Source: Cladorrhinum sp. PSN259
Lineage: Eukaryota; Ascomycota; Sordariomycetes; Sordariales; Podosporaceae
Length of the DNA: 64,000 nucleotides
Direction of reading: 5' to 3'
NCBI GenBank assembly: GCA_033725935.1
Contig: MU867064.1
Location: 744,001 to 808,000, forward strand
In this document: positions 45,769 through 57,414 of the stretch, in pieces
Position numbering within the stretch: the first letter of the stretch is position 1
How the letters are laid out: each line of letters begins with the position of its first letter
Made by a program: the position numbers and the translations under genes
The notes under the pieces: model-generated
The model's database searches: none
The model's input: only the letters and a program-made list of their open reading frames with translations
Told to the model about the DNA's origin: nothing

Positions 45769-47013
45769 TGGAGCTGGTTTTTGATGATAATGAACGCAGG
45801 TTTTGGAGAGAAAAGTTCTCGCAGAGACCGCACAGATGAGGACGGAAGGATCAAGTCAGCCTACATACACTCACACTACCACACTCGACCAATTGCATGT
45901 CAACTTTATTTTTGCGTTTTGTTTTTCTCCCCGAAACAAGGCTTTTTCTGATTGGCTGGGAGAAAAAGGGGTAGAGGACTACCTCAAAGTCAGGATTTGT
46001 CGGAACAAATGGTTTGAAAGGTTATCAGGGATGGATGGACGGATGGAAATGGAAATTTTTCTTGTGTTTTTCTTCTTCTCTCTTTTGTTTCTTGTTGGGG
46101 GAAGGTGAGAGAGGAAAGACGAAGAATGGAGGGGGCAATGAATAATCCACTTTCTCCTCTTGGTTTTGTTGGGCTTTTGCCATTCATCATATTTTGAATA
46201 ATGTTGAGATAACTTCATTCTCCAGAGTGACGGATGGTGAGTGAAGGAACACAAAATGGTGGGTTGGGAAGGCTCTAGAGGGGATAAGAATGGGGCAGGA
46301 GAGTTTTTCATTTCGTGTTGTTTGTTGGCTGTAGTTTGGGGGCGGTGTTACCAGCCGGATATGGCTTCTTTCCTCTTTTCTTTTTTTGGTCGGAGTTTCG
46401 TCTTTTTTCTTCTATCATTTGGCTGCTTTTACGCTTTTCTTCTTTCTTTTTTCGACAGGTTCTGCTCTTCTTGTCCCACCACTACCATCATCATCATCTT
46501 CTCCTTCTTCTTCTTCTTCTTCTTCATCATCATCATGACGGCGAAAGCGAGACAGAGTTGTTTTGTTTCTTCTTGGATACCCATCCCTCACTCAAAAATG
46601 AAAGCATGGAAACGAGGTAGACAGTAATTTTATTTCTTCTTTTTGAAAGATTCAGGCAACAGTTAGACCATTTTTTCCCCTCTTTTGATTTGTTTCTGCT
46701 CTTCACTCTTAGCATATTATTGTGTCCTCACCGGAGTCATGGAAAATAATGAATACTTTTATACCGAGAATAGGATATGATGATTTGAGATTACAAGAAG
46801 ATGATTTGGAAATTCCAATTGGGATGGATGAGTGTGAAATGTCTTGAAAACATTAGAGAAGAAAACAGAGAAAGAGACCACCAAACAACGCCCCGCTCAG
46901 TCGCCATGCCAAAATCAAGACAACGTCTACCAAAGGACCTCTATCCTACCCTTCCCTCATTTAGATGTTTGTCCTTTTATTGTTTTCCCCTTTTAAACTT
47001 AATTATTACATCG
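45769..47013. other. Intergenic region between convergent genes
   Basis: 3' flanks of SKT5 and the sugar transporter. T-rich, with a CAT/TTC trinucleotide tract at about 46485-46537. No gene is visible; frames such as 46241-46627 are low-complexity. Confidence 0.6.
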
Positions 47014-48971
47014 TTACGATATATGCCTCAGCTTCTTCGTCACAAACGCAGCCACCAACGTCCCAATTGCTCCGATCATCATGGAGACGGCAATGGCATT
47101 CGGGCCATTAATGTCGGCCGGCTCGCCTGGATGTTCTTCTGACGCCAGCTCTGGACTCTTGCCGGGCTCCAAAATGGCAAATACCAAACCGCTCATCAAG
47201 GTGCTGAGGAATTGTGGGACAGTGACGTAGATATTGAGAATGCCAAAGTAAACACCGCTGAGCTCACCAGTCGAAGCATTCTCACCAACGGGCGCCTTGG
47301 GCTTCACCCCACGCTCAACCGCCGAGATGCCCCGCATCTCAAGGCCATTGGCCGCAGAGTCGTTGCCAGAGCTCAGTTTGTTTATTTCAACGCCGAGGAA
47401 TGTGGTGGGCGCCCACCCGGAAACGCTCCAAGGAATGCCGCACAGTGCTACGATTGCCGTCGCAAAGCGGAATGAAGTCGCAAATGGGGTGAGAAACATG
47501 GCACAAGCAAACATGACATTGCCGATTACCCATGCCGTCAGAAGGTCAGGCTTGACCTTGTTGAATGCCTCAATCAAGGGCGCGATGCTGACTGGTGGTC
47601 GATGGGTGAAGCTATCGTCTTCGGGCGCCTGAATCAGAGCAGGTAAAACCCAAGCACTGATGAATGAGACTGTAGAGTAAACAGTTAATGCCGTGCTGCC
47701 GATCCGGCCCATATCACCCAAAGCATCATTCGATTCACTAGCATCCACCGCCACGTTGTATCTGAAGTAGGTCTCCCCCACCCAGGTGCTGCTGTAGACA
47801 ATAAAGGGAAACCAGCCGAGCCATGACCAAAATACGGCGTTGCAAATTCCCTGAATGCGTGGAGGCAGCGTCTGGAGTGTGGACCAGATTTTGCGCACAA
47901 CGTTGAGCAGACCTTGGCCCCGGCGAAGATCATGTCGCACTGAAACTAGCACACGCTCAGTGACTGCCCAGCAAGTGATAGCGGCGGTACCCAACATGCC
48001 CAGTGCGGCAATAACGGTGAGCTGCTTGAACTGGGTGTCCCCCAAGGTCGGGCCAAAAATCTGAACCAGATCGACTGCGCCCATAGCATAGCCAATAATG
48101 TGACCCAGAGATCCCATACGGCTTCCCCAGGCAGCGCCAGTTTGCTGCTTTTGTAATGGCAAAGTATCCACAACCAAGCTCCTTGCGCAAGACATGACAG
48201 CGTTGATGGAGAAATCGACCGAGTAGAGGGATAAAACGGCCAGCATGATCGTGAGCGCCCTAGCTGTCTCCTTATCAGCGATGAAAGAAGCTACAATCTC
48301 CTTGGTGAAGCCCAAAGTGAGCAAGCTCAAGGCAACAATGATGGACCCGATGACGATTATTGGTCGCCTTCTTCCCCATTTTGACGTCGACTCGTCGGCC
48401 ACAACACCAATGATCGGCTGCACTATCAAGCCAGATAATGGACCTGCAACCCACACCAGTGATGTTTGTCCCTTGGAGAGACCGAGGGATAGGAGATAAG
48501 GGGTACAGTAGGTCATTTCAACCCCCCAAGTGAAGCTGTTAGAATAAGCGTCAGCAATTGTTGTGCCAGTAACGTTTTGGAATCGTGGCATACAGACGTG
48601 ATACCGATAGACACACATGTCAAAAGCACCATCCGCACCGTCTCGGAGCTCCCCTCCACCTTTGGTTGCCCGCTCCATGTTGACATCTTCTCTTCTCCGA
48701 TGACCTTATCTGCCTCACCGCTACCAAATACCAGTCTCTTAAACGCAGCCCAATGGCTCGATTCTCCCCAGGTCGGTGTCCTGCCAATGCGCCAGTTTGG
48801 GGCGGTCTGGTTGCCGTCGTGCTCGTCGTCAGGGAAGTTAATATGGTCGGCGGTTTGTCTAGGGTCCAGCCGACTCGAGTTCAGTCTCGGCGTCGTCAAG
48901 CTTGCTGCCAATTCGTCTCTGTCAACATCCTTCTCTGTACCTAGTTTGGCCATTCTTGCGCCAAAGGACAT
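47014..48971 (-). CDS. GPH/SUT-type sugar transporter (alpha-glucoside/sucrose permease-like)
   Basis: Exons 48971-48598 and 48535-47014 around a 62 bp intron give 631 residues. The donor is the less usual GTCTGT; it was chosen because it alone joins exon 1 (VSIGIT) in frame to FTWGVEMTYCTPYLLSLGL, restoring the first-helix consensus of the family. The family signature SKWGRRRP follows VWVAGPLSGLIVQPIIGVVAD. About 12 membrane segments are visible, with a long polar N-terminus (~110 residues) and a loop rich in charged residues near the C-terminal third. Homologues include S. pombe Sut1, a proton-coupled alpha-glucoside permease. Maltose or sucrose uptake is therefore likely but not proven. 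It would act at the plasma membrane. Confidence 0.88.
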
Positions 48972-50418
48972 GTCGTCCTGCAGTGGTGTGGGGTTTGGCA
49001 GAGAGGAATTGGGGGATGTCTTACCACCATATTAATGCAAGCTGTGCATGCACGCGCTTGCAGAGCGCAGGCCGTATCTTATGGTTGCACAGGAACTCTT
49101 GTTGTCTCGGTTTCGGATTGCGATCTGTCCGGGGATTGGGGAAGGATAGGGGCTAAGAGGAACGGGATTTTCTGGCAATTCAATGTAAAACGAGCGAACG
49201 ACATGCGAAAGAAACTGGATGAGAAGGGCAACAACGAGCGTGATTGCGCACCATATATGTGTACGCCTGAAACAAAATAGGAAAAAAAAGGGTCCCGGAG
49301 CCGAGATGTGTCGTTATCTTTTGGTTGGCGCCCCCGGTACGCAGTAGGATCGCATCGCCAGGTATTAGTGATGCCAAGAATGGCAGCGACCGTGTAACAG
49401 GCGCGTTGACTAAAACAATCCGCCCATAATAGGGGATGTGACGTACACAGCTCTTTCTTTAAGCACATCGAATCAGGGGTCCAGATTAGACCATACACTT
49501 AAACTTTAGTGCACATGTTGATCAATCTGTCCAAATGCAATTTGGCTGCTGCAGGTTGCAGAGGAACCATGTGCCAGTACAGTACATACATACATATGTA
49601 GATGTGTATATATATACATCGAGGTATATAAGAGATGGCATGTGTCCCACGGCCTGCCATGCAGTCAAGTGGTTGGGACGACGTTGCACCAATTCTTTAG
49701 CTCATAAGTCATCGTAATGGGAATTTCCATTTGCGAAATGGATACCTTAGGTAGGTACGTGTCTTCAGCCGTTGATACCGCTGATGCCGGGACGGGTCTC
49801 CCAGTGTCGTCGGGTGCGCCCCCGCGGAACCAGGGATCTCTGACGGCTGCCCCACCACACCCTCCATCTCCATGGAGGGGTATCCAGTCGCCGGGCTCCG
49901 ATTCAGGAACGTGGATACTTTGTCGAATCGAAAAAATCAACTTCCTGTGACTCGACTGGGAACGTCGGGATACACCAGGCGCACTACCACTAGCTGTGCG
50001 GACCCAATCAGACCGTTTAATATCCACAAAATCCCGGGCATTGAGTTGTTATCACCTTGTTGTCGCGTAGGGCGAAGCTGCAACATCCCACACATCTAGT
50101 TTACCCCGCCATATCACCATCACCACCACCACCCTCACCCCCATCTGCCGTGTGCGTGTCTAGATCCCATCACCTGCAGTCCATATTGGTTCCTGACTGA
50201 CCGGTACCCATAAAGTGAACACCTCCGTCCTGCAGCGCTGCGCACACAATCCGCGCAATCCCACCCCAAGTGCCCCTTTCTGTACACCCATTATAATATA
50301 CCATAACTGTCCTGGTTCCTCGATTTCCGGCCATGGATCTGGTAAACCAGTTGGTTTCCTTCTCCCCTTCTTCTCATATTTTGTCGTTTTGCTCTTTGTC
50401 CATATTGTGAACAACATC
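48972..50418. promoter_or_regulatory. Divergent intergenic region of transporter and HIS1
   Basis: About 1.4 kb between divergent genes. A TGACTC half-site of the CPC1/Gcn4 type lies at 49948-49953, some 470 bp upstream of the HIS1 ATG, which would fit general amino acid control but is weak. A TA-rich segment (GTATATATATAC and GTATATAAG, about 49608-49631) could be a TATA region. A TTAGGTAGGTA motif, common in some Sordariomycete spacers, is at about 49748-49758. No gene seen. Confidence 0.5.
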
Positions 50419-51612
50419 ATGTCAACAAAGCAAGAGCTAATTCGTATCGAAAGCCTAGAAGGTAGACTGCTCTTCGCAGTACCCAAAAGTGTGTTCCCTC
50501 CTCTCGTCCGCCCTCACGCCCCTTAATCCCCCTTCCGAACGAGATATTGCATGAACCGTTGCCCTTGGTGCTGACCATTTACCTTCTATAAAACCAGAGG
50601 GTCGTCTTCTCCAAGCCGCCCTTAACCTCCTTGAAGGCGCCGACATCCAGTTCAAGCGCGAGAACCGCCTAGACATCGCCCTCGTCAAGAACCTCCCCAT
50701 TGCTCTCGTCTTCCTCCCCGCTGCCGACATTCCCACGTTCGTCGGCGAGGGTCGCGTCGATTTGGGTATCACGGGTCTCGATCAGGTCCAGGAGCACGAT
50801 GCGGGTGTGCGCGCCATTGCCCGCGCCCGCCGCATGAGCAACCAGTGGTCACCCAAGACTGATGAGAAGCCCCAGGGCTGCGAAACCGTCATGGAACTCG
50901 GCTTCGGCGCGTGCAAGTTGCAAGTGCAGGTCCCCGCCAAGGGAGAGTACGCTGAGAGCAAGGATCTGATCGGCAAGAACATTGGTACCAGCTTCGTGCA
51001 CCTCGCCGCCGAGTACTTTGCGCGCCTTGAGCTCGCGGCCGAGGGCTACACTGGAGACATCGATTCGGCACTGGTTGCCGGGCGCAAGCTTCGCACCAAG
51101 ATCATTGAGCTGAGCGGTAGTGTCGAGGCTGCTTGTGCCTTGGGTGTTGCCGACGGAATTGTTGATCTCGTTGGTAAGTGATCTTTGAGCCCCCTCCCAT
51201 ATTTATCCTGCCTCTCCTGACCCCTTGCTTTGCAGAATCGGGTGAGACAATGAAAGCCGCGGGCCTCAAGGCCATCGACACGGTCGTCGACACCACGGCC
51301 ATTCTCATCAAATCCAAGGCACCCTCTAATCCCGCCATGGTCGAACTCATCGCCGCCCGCATCGGCGGTGTCATCACCGCCCAGAAATACGTCCTTTGCC
51401 AGTACAACGTCCCCCGCTCTCAGCTCGTCGACGCAACCCAGGTCACCCCCGGTAAGCGCGCACCCACCGTCACCTCTCTCGAGGAGGAGGGCTGGGTTGC
51501 CGTCAGCGCCATGGTCGAGAAGAAGCGCATCGCTCCCGTTATGGACGACCTGACAAAGATTGGCGCTACGGATATTTTGGTCTTGGACATTCACAATTCC
51601 CGAAGCAGCTAA
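50419..51612 (+). CDS. HIS1: ATP phosphoribosyltransferase (histidine biosynthesis, first step)
   Basis: Exons 50419-50488, 50598-51173 and 51236-51612 with introns of 109 and 62 bp give 340 residues. The enzyme condenses ATP and PRPP to phosphoribosyl-ATP and is normally feedback-inhibited by histidine. The first junction restores FAVPKKGRLLQ. Then come RLDIALVKNLPIALVFLPA, ADIPTFVGEGRVDLGITGLD, FGACKLQVQVP, and the PRPP-loop region SGSVEAACALGVADGIVDLV-E-SGETM across the second intron. The C-terminal HisG regulatory domain ends the protein (RAPTVTSLEEEGWVAVSAMV). It is about 40 residues longer than the yeast enzyme, mostly from an insertion (RRMSNQWSPKTDEKPQG) before FGACKLQV. The long-form architecture has no need of a separate HisZ. 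A GAA repeat starts right after the stop. Confidence 0.96.
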
Positions 51613-51652
51613 AGAAGAGAAGAAGAAGAAGAAGAAGAAGAAGAAGAAGAAA
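51613..51652 (+). repeat. (GAA)n microsatellite after HIS1
   Basis: AGAAGAGAAGAAG... about a dozen GAA units immediately behind the HIS1 stop codon, in the 3' UTR. Confidence 0.9.
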
Positions 51653-52548
51653 AACCAAGACATAGAATCGTAAAACGAAAACACTCAGATTACATGACGA
51701 AAAAGTTGCGGTGTCGTACGTTTGTTGTGTTGGTTTGGGATTGGGGAAAAAACAAGACGCAAAAGGAAGAGCGAGGGACGGCCCAAAAAAATTGATACCT
51801 ATCAGTTTTCCAATTGAATGAATATTTTCTATGGACTGATGGTGCAAAGAATGATTGTTTACGCACCGAGCTAGGGGGGAAAGGGGGTGGCTTACACAAA
51901 GAAGCCGACCGACCGACCGCCCGCCCGCACTTTGACCGGAAGCCAAACTAACGAAACCTCATTCTTGATATTAATAATCATGACGAAATCACATCACCAG
52001 AAATAGAAACCTCGAAAATCATAAATCCTTGTACGAAAATGTAAACCTCAATCTTCAAAACTAAGTTGTTCCCATAAGCCTCTTCCAAACCAAGGAGACC
52101 AGCCAGATACGTAGAAACGAAAATCCGAGGGAGCAAGGGATTTGACTCAAGTTTCCAGCAAAAGCAATTAATATTCCACCTTTCCCATCGACGGCCGTAT
52201 TTCCAAATAGGTACAAGAAGACAGGGGGAAAATAGCAAGCAAACAAATGAAAAAGTATAAAAAGAAAGAGAGAAATACGACTGACTGACCGACTCACTCT
52301 CACTGACTGGACGAAACTGAGCGCAAAGGAAAAAGAGATAAATGACCAGAAGTAATACCCCAACAGCCCACCAACCCTTCGTCTTCTCGCTTTCCCACTT
52401 CTCTTCTTCCTGTCTTCAATCGTGCTTCTCCAATTCTTCCTCCCATCAATCTAAACAAGGTATCATCGAGGAAAAAAGGAAACAAAAAGAAAAGCTATAA
52501 TAGATACATATGAAACATGTTACACAAGTCTTTCTGAAACAGAACATT
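51653..52548. other. Intergenic region between HIS1 and SRC1
   Basis: 3' flanks of two convergent genes. Purine/AT-rich; motif-free frames only. Confidence 0.6.
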
Positions 52549-54950
52549 TTAATAAATCGGTCGACCTCCTTCCTCCCACTTGCGATGTTGCTTCTTGCCA
52601 TCCGAGACAACAGCAGGTTTGGAGTCCTCAACACCACCTCCTTGCTCATCCTTGACCTCCGGCCCCCAGGAGACACGCATGCTCTTGCGCCTGCGCCCGG
52701 AGCCACCCTCACCGGCAGCTGTGATCCTGCTGGGTCCGATCCACTCCCAGGCCCGACCCATCTCACCATTGTGGCTCTCCCTTTCACCCGTGCGCACATT
52801 AGCGTTCTGTTCAACCAACGCACGAACGCGCTGCCAGAGGCGTTCGCGGTCGGCAAGATTGTGCATAGACCTCAGCAGGTCATCCCGCAGGTTAGGCAAG
52901 AAAAGGAAGGCATCATCACCTTCCTCAAATGCCAGCTCCTTCTGGTTTGCGAGACGATTTAGCACCTCGTCAACTAGGGCGGGGACCTGAGCAGCCAGAG
53001 CACGGTTGACGCGATAACGGCGGCGTCCGTAGAACAGCGATAGGATTGCCATGATTACTCCAGCAATAGGGATTCGATTTCGTGCCACTCCATGTCTGAC
53101 GGATCTTTGGAGCGCACAGGTGATCGGAAGGCGAGCGAGAGAGGAGGACGATAGCTTGGTGGTAGGAAGATGTCCGGCACTTCCGGTTCTATGGGTTCGG
53201 CAACCGGTCTGGTTAGTCAATTGTCAGAAACTCAGAAAAAAAGAAATTGCACGTGCAAGACAGAAGTCAAAGCCAACATGCCTAGAGATGGCGGACCGAC
53301 AGAAAAATGAACTTACTCGGCAATTTCCTTGACTTCGACCTCATCCCTGGCCTTCACCTCACCCAGAGCGGCCGTCCAGAGCTCATCAAACTCCTCCTGG
53401 GTCATCCTCTTGCTTCGCTTCTCGCTAAGAATTTCCTTGAGCTCTTGCTCATCGATTTCAGGGCTTTCGATGGGCTCGCCCTCTGGCTCGAGGGGTTGGC
53501 CGCATTCATACTTCGCCCTGCGATCACGCAATTCTCCAACTGCTTTATCGGCAACTGCTTGAACACGGCGGACCTTCTCGCCGTCTGGCTCGCAGGTTGG
53601 CGGAAGGGGGACAAGGCTGCCGAGGGCAAGCGGGTGTGGTTTCAGAAGGAAGTCGGGCTCGCAGCGAACGGTGAAGTCCTCGTAGCAATAGGCGTGAGAT
53701 GGGCAAGGTTCACATTCTGGCTCAAGATAGCTGTAGACTTCCTGGGGAACCTGAATGTTGGGAATGTGGATATCAAATCTTGAAGCAAGCTCGTTGGCCC
53801 ACTCAGGGATCGGAATCGTGGAAGGAATGAGTTGGGTTGGTTCCCGGCCCAGCCCGCAGTATCCTACAGCAATCTTCTCCTGCCGATACCACGCCGCCCA
53901 TGCGACAAAGAGCGTGGTGACAAGAACCCAAAGGGGCGTTGTCAAGCTAGATCCACGCTTAGGAGCTGGGGGAGCGCGAGCAAGAGCCAGTTGAGGGTTG
54001 TTGGCCTCTTCCTGGGTGAGTGCCAGCTGCTCATCTGGAGTGAACTCCTCACCAGCTTCGATTTCATCATACTCTGTGGCGTATTCAGATGCATACTCAG
54101 ACGTCTCGGGAGTGTCGGGTCTGGCGGGAATCTCGATAGTTCTGGATACGGTGGAGGGCGTATAAGATTTTGTGAGGGCATCTGCAAAAGAAGGAGCATC
54201 GGTGCGCCGATGGGCAGTTCCGGGCGTGGTGCCCTTTCTTATGGAGTCGAAACCTGATGTCTTGCGGCGATGGGTAGGTGTTTTCATCGCTGTCGCGGGA
54301 GTGTTGGTCCCGCTTTGAAACGGGTTATCGCTGGTGAAGACGCTCTCTGTCTCGGGGGTGCGTTTGAAGAAGTCAACTTGCTCGACAGGCTCCAGCTTTG
54401 GAGCGGGGGTCGAGTGGAAATCGGCGCGATAGTCGGCGCGAGAGTCGTAATTGCGGCGGACAGACTTTGGCGCGTCGATCTCAGATGCCGTGTCCGCGTC
54501 CGATGCGCCCAGGGGCGGTTGCGTGCTGACAGATCGCGACTGTCTCTTGCGAGGGCTCTCTCTGACATGTACAGCCGGAGTGAGTGAAATATGATCAACC
54601 TCTACTGGCTCGCGCTTGATCCTCGTGCTGGTCTTTTTCGGCGATCGCGATCTCCGGGCCGAAGGGGGAGGAGGTAGGTTCTCCTGCTCGGTAGAGAAAT
54701 CGGTGCTGGCCGTGTCTCCCGAATCGGCATCAACAATTCCTCGACTCATGCGCTTAACGCGTTGGCGGGCAGATAAGATCTTCTTCGACTGTGGAAGGAC
54801 CTCTTCGATGAATAGATCGATGAGCTGAGGCTTCTTGGCTGTCGACGGATATTGCACGTTATGGGTGACGAGGATTGACCTGAGACGCGGCACCGTCAAT
54901 GATTTGGGGTCAAACCCCGGCTGTAGGTAGTCAACCTCCGTGTCGGACAT
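52549..54950 (-). CDS. SRC1: Inner nuclear membrane protein, Src1/Heh1-like (HeH + MSC domains)
   Basis: Exons 54950-53317 and 53188-52549 around a 128 bp intron (GTAAGT...CCATAG) give 757 residues. A HeH/LEM-like helix-extension-helix spans about 12-60 (SLTVPRLRSILVTHNVQYP, then KKPQLIDLFIEEVLP). Basic nuclear localisation-type clusters follow (RRSRSPKKTSTRIKREP). Membrane segment 1 is at about 337-356 (LWVLVTTLFVAWAAWY). A luminal Cys-containing domain (ECEPCPSHAYCYEDFTVRCEPDF) leads to segment 2 (IPIAGVIMAILSLFYG) and the C-terminal MSC domain in exon 2 (ALVDEVLNRLANQKELAFEE, FLFLPNLRDDLLRS, GRAWEWIGPSR). Such proteins tether chromatin and help nuclear pore assembly. Start at MSDTEVDY; the open frame above is leader. 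An alternative acceptor 20 nt upstream gives a shorter form; see findings. Confidence 0.9.
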
Positions 54951-55762
54951 GTTGGCGGCGAAGGCGGTGATGACGCTGAAAACTGTGCTATTTGTTATAT
55001 GGGACGGTAGAGGTTGCGAAATGCAAGAGCTGGCCTTGAAAATGACCAGGCAAAGCTTATCAGACAGTGTCGGGTCGGTTCGATTGACCGCGGTGTCAGA
55101 TGTCGCAGGTGTCGCTAGCACTGTCTCGCAGTGGCAGCTTCAATCGTTCAGGGCGCTCTTTGTCAACCTGGATCAATTGCAACCGTGAAGTAAACACTGA
55201 AAATAAAAAGAATACCTCAGGCCGGATTTGGTACCGCGGGGTATTCGAGAGGGCAACAGAGAAAAAGAAAAAAACTTCGATGTTGAATGTTGCGGCCAAG
55301 TGGATAAAGCACAAGTACACAAAATACAAGGATGACGAAAGTGGGTTTTGGTTGTTGGTGGCAACAGCTGGAGCTTCCCTCGTGAAAACCTGGGACAATC
55401 CGGGGTTAAATGCATCACGTTTATCAAGCCACATGTGGCGCTGCCACACGCAGCAATACACTTATATCATTCGCAGATTATTATACCACCTCACGTACTT
55501 TCGTCATCAACTTATTCAAGTTACACAAACCATTCAATGTCGTCACATACAAAGTCTGAATCTTAAATCTTCCAACATTTTCTCATTTTATTATATCCTC
55601 TTTTGTTTATATATATATATATTTATTGAATTCTCAAAAAAATACTGACCGCATAAGAAACCTCATGCCATTGACATTCCAGTATCTCTCCCACCCCACA
55701 GATTTATGAAACCACATACCCCTGAATCCATTCGTACTACTCCAAATCTCCATCATAAACTT
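54951..55762. other. Intergenic region upstream of SRC1
   Basis: Promoter/leader of SRC1 and 3' flank of the sHSP gene. Contains a (TA)n run at about 55608-55623. Frames such as 55100-55648 (182 codons) cross it without motifs. Confidence 0.6.
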
Positions 55763-57076
55763 TTACTCAATATCAACCTTCCTAACCTCAGTCCACTCCT
55801 TTTCCGCCTTGCCCACAACCACAACCAACACACCATCCTCCAGCTTCGCCGTGATCCTGTTGCCGTCCACCTCCTCCTTCTCCTGACCCTCACCTCCCGC
55901 AGGCGGCAGTTCAATCTTGCGTTCAAATAATCCCACCCTCCTCTCACCGGAGACCATTCCGCTCAGGAACTGCTCGTCACCGGGCCTGTAAACTATACCA
56001 CTAACAACCAGCGACGAATTATCGGCGTCCCAGTGGACTGCGACGTCCTGCTTCTTAGCTCCAGGGATAGCGAGGTGAATAGTCCACCCGGTAGGTGTGT
56101 TGAAGATATCCGCAGGAGGAGTCAATGTCTCCTCGTCTACAAAGGCGTCATCACCGGCGGCGTCAACACCGGCGCCCTGTGCTTGTTGCTGTCCACGCCT
56201 GTAATTCTGCCAATAGTCCCTCATATAACCGCCTAAATTGTTCATGATGCCCGTCAAGTCAACTGATCCTCTTCCTGCTCCTTCTCTGTGAGGTCTGGGG
56301 CCTCCGGGGAAACCTCCCCAGCCACCAAAAGGCCCTCCGAACGGCGGAGGTGGGGGAGCAGGGTGTGGGCCACCGTGATGAGGAGGATGGTGCGGCCCGC
56401 CATGGTGAGGAGGAGAAGGGAAGTGGCGAGGGAAGGCATGATGGCCTCTTCCGCATCTCCCACCGAAACCACCACGTCTGCCACGCCGCCCCCCGGGAGG
56501 GCAAGATGAAGATGTAGGGATCTCCTCAGGCGGATCGGGATGTTCGCCGGCGGTGTTGTCGTCGCGCAGGGTGGAGGTGCTAGTAGTTTGTTTCTCATTG
56601 TCAAAGCTATCGAATAACTCAGACTCGGCTGCCCCCGCGGCAGCAGTAATGTCGTACAAGTCCTCCTCAGTCTCACTAGGGGTGTGAGACTCGTGATTGT
56701 GTCTGCCATGGCGTCCACCACGCCCACCTCTTCCGTGACGACTGCCGCGGCGGCCGTGGCGATGATGATGATGATCGGTGTCAGAGCCTTCATCGTTGTT
56801 ATTGACGCCGGGACCGTGACGTCTGCCATGACGCCCTCTGTGCCCCCAACCGCCGAACCATGGATTGAAGCTATCTGGACCAGCTCCGCCACTGGGCCCG
56901 AAGGGGAAGAAGCCGGCTGGGGGTGATGGCATGGTGTGATCGATACCGGCACCAGCTTCAGGACTGCCGGCGTTGAGGTTTAGCGAGCGCATGAATTCCC
57001 AGAACCCCTGGTTGTTACCGTAAGGCGGAGGAGGGTGGGCGTGGTTGGAAGGATTGGGTGGTGCGTTCCAAGCCAT
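55763..57076 (-). CDS. Small heat shock protein (alpha-crystallin domain) with long Gly/His/Pro-rich N-terminus
   Basis: Single exon, 437 residues from MAWNAPPNP; the frame is open 34 codons above, which look like leader. The alpha-crystallin domain is C-terminal, about 323-437: DIFNTPTGWTIHLAIPG, LVVSGIVYRPG, LFERKIELPPAG and AKLEDGVLVVVV, the last fitting the A-x-x-x-G-V-L signature. This is a holdase chaperone domain of the fungal Hsp30/Hsp20 type. The N-terminal 320 residues are unusual: aromatic start (GFWEFMRSL), many HGRRGSRHGRGG-like Gly/Arg/His repeats, an acidic patch (SETEEDLYD), and HHGGPHHPPHHGGPHPAPPP. Fungal Hsp30 proteins are normally about 180-250 residues. TATA and AGGGG/CCCCT motifs upstream suggest stress induction. 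Confidence 0.9.
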   Translation of the reverse strand: MAWNAPPNPSNHAHPPPPYGNNQGFWEFMRSLNLNAGSPEAGAGIDHTMPSPPAGFFPFGPSGGAGPDSFNPWFGGWGHRGRHGRRHGPGVNNNDEGSDTDHHHHRHGRRGSRHGRGGRGGRHGRHNHESHTPSETEEDLYDITAAAGAAESELFDSFDNEKQTTSTSTLRDDNTAGEHPDPPEEIPTSSSCPPGGRRGRRGGFGGRCGRGHHAFPRHFPSPPHHGGPHHPPHHGGPHPAPPPPPFGGPFGGWGGFPGGPRPHREGAGRGSVDLTGIMNNLGGYMRDYWQNYRRGQQQAQGAGVDAAGDDAFVDEETLTPPADIFNTPTGWTIHLAIPGAKKQDVAVHWDADNSSLVVSGIVYRPGDEQFLSGMVSGERRVGLFERKIELPPAGGEGQEKEEVDGNRITAKLEDGVLVVVVGKAEKEWTEVRKVDIE

Positions 57077-57212
57077 GTTGTCTAACTCCTCGTATATATC
57101 TGTGTTTATGTAACAATGATTTTCTTGTTGGGAACTCGGGAAGCAATAAAAGATTGCTGTGTGAGTGATGACAGGCAAGAGAATATGTTACAAACTCTGA
57201 GCAACGAGGGAC

Positions 57213-57219
57213 TTATATA
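57213..57219 (-). promoter_or_regulatory. TATA box of the sHSP gene
   Basis: TATATAA on the - strand about 140 bp upstream of the ATG at 57076. Confidence 0.6.
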
Positions 57220-57351
57220 CCCATAAATCTCCAGTCCAAGATGAGACGACTCTAGGGCCGTCCTCAAAAGCCAGGCTCGGATGTGAGTTGCGTAACCAGC
57301 CACATAAAGTCTGGTCCACCAGAAAGGAGGCGATGTTGAAGACCGGGAGTG

Positions 57352-57414
57352 AGGGGTGATGAGGGGTGTGTGGTTGTTAGGTGTTTCGCCACCGTGACGA
57401 CGCGTAATGCCCCT
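57352..57414. promoter_or_regulatory. Stress-type AGGGG/CCCCT cluster upstream of the sHSP gene
   Basis: AGGGG at 57352-57356 and 57362-57366 and CCCCT at 57410-57414, 276-338 bp upstream of the ATG. These match the Msn2/4-SEB1 type stress element core. I found no clear GAAnnTTC heat shock element between them and the ATG. Confidence 0.45.

Noticed and set aside
45979..46311. 110-codon frame on the - strand after SKT5
   Set aside because: Low complexity, in a T-rich 3' flank, no motif.
56254..56952. 232-codon frame antisense-like within the sHSP gene
   Set aside because: Same strand, other frame of the Gly/His-rich repeats; low complexity and no motif.
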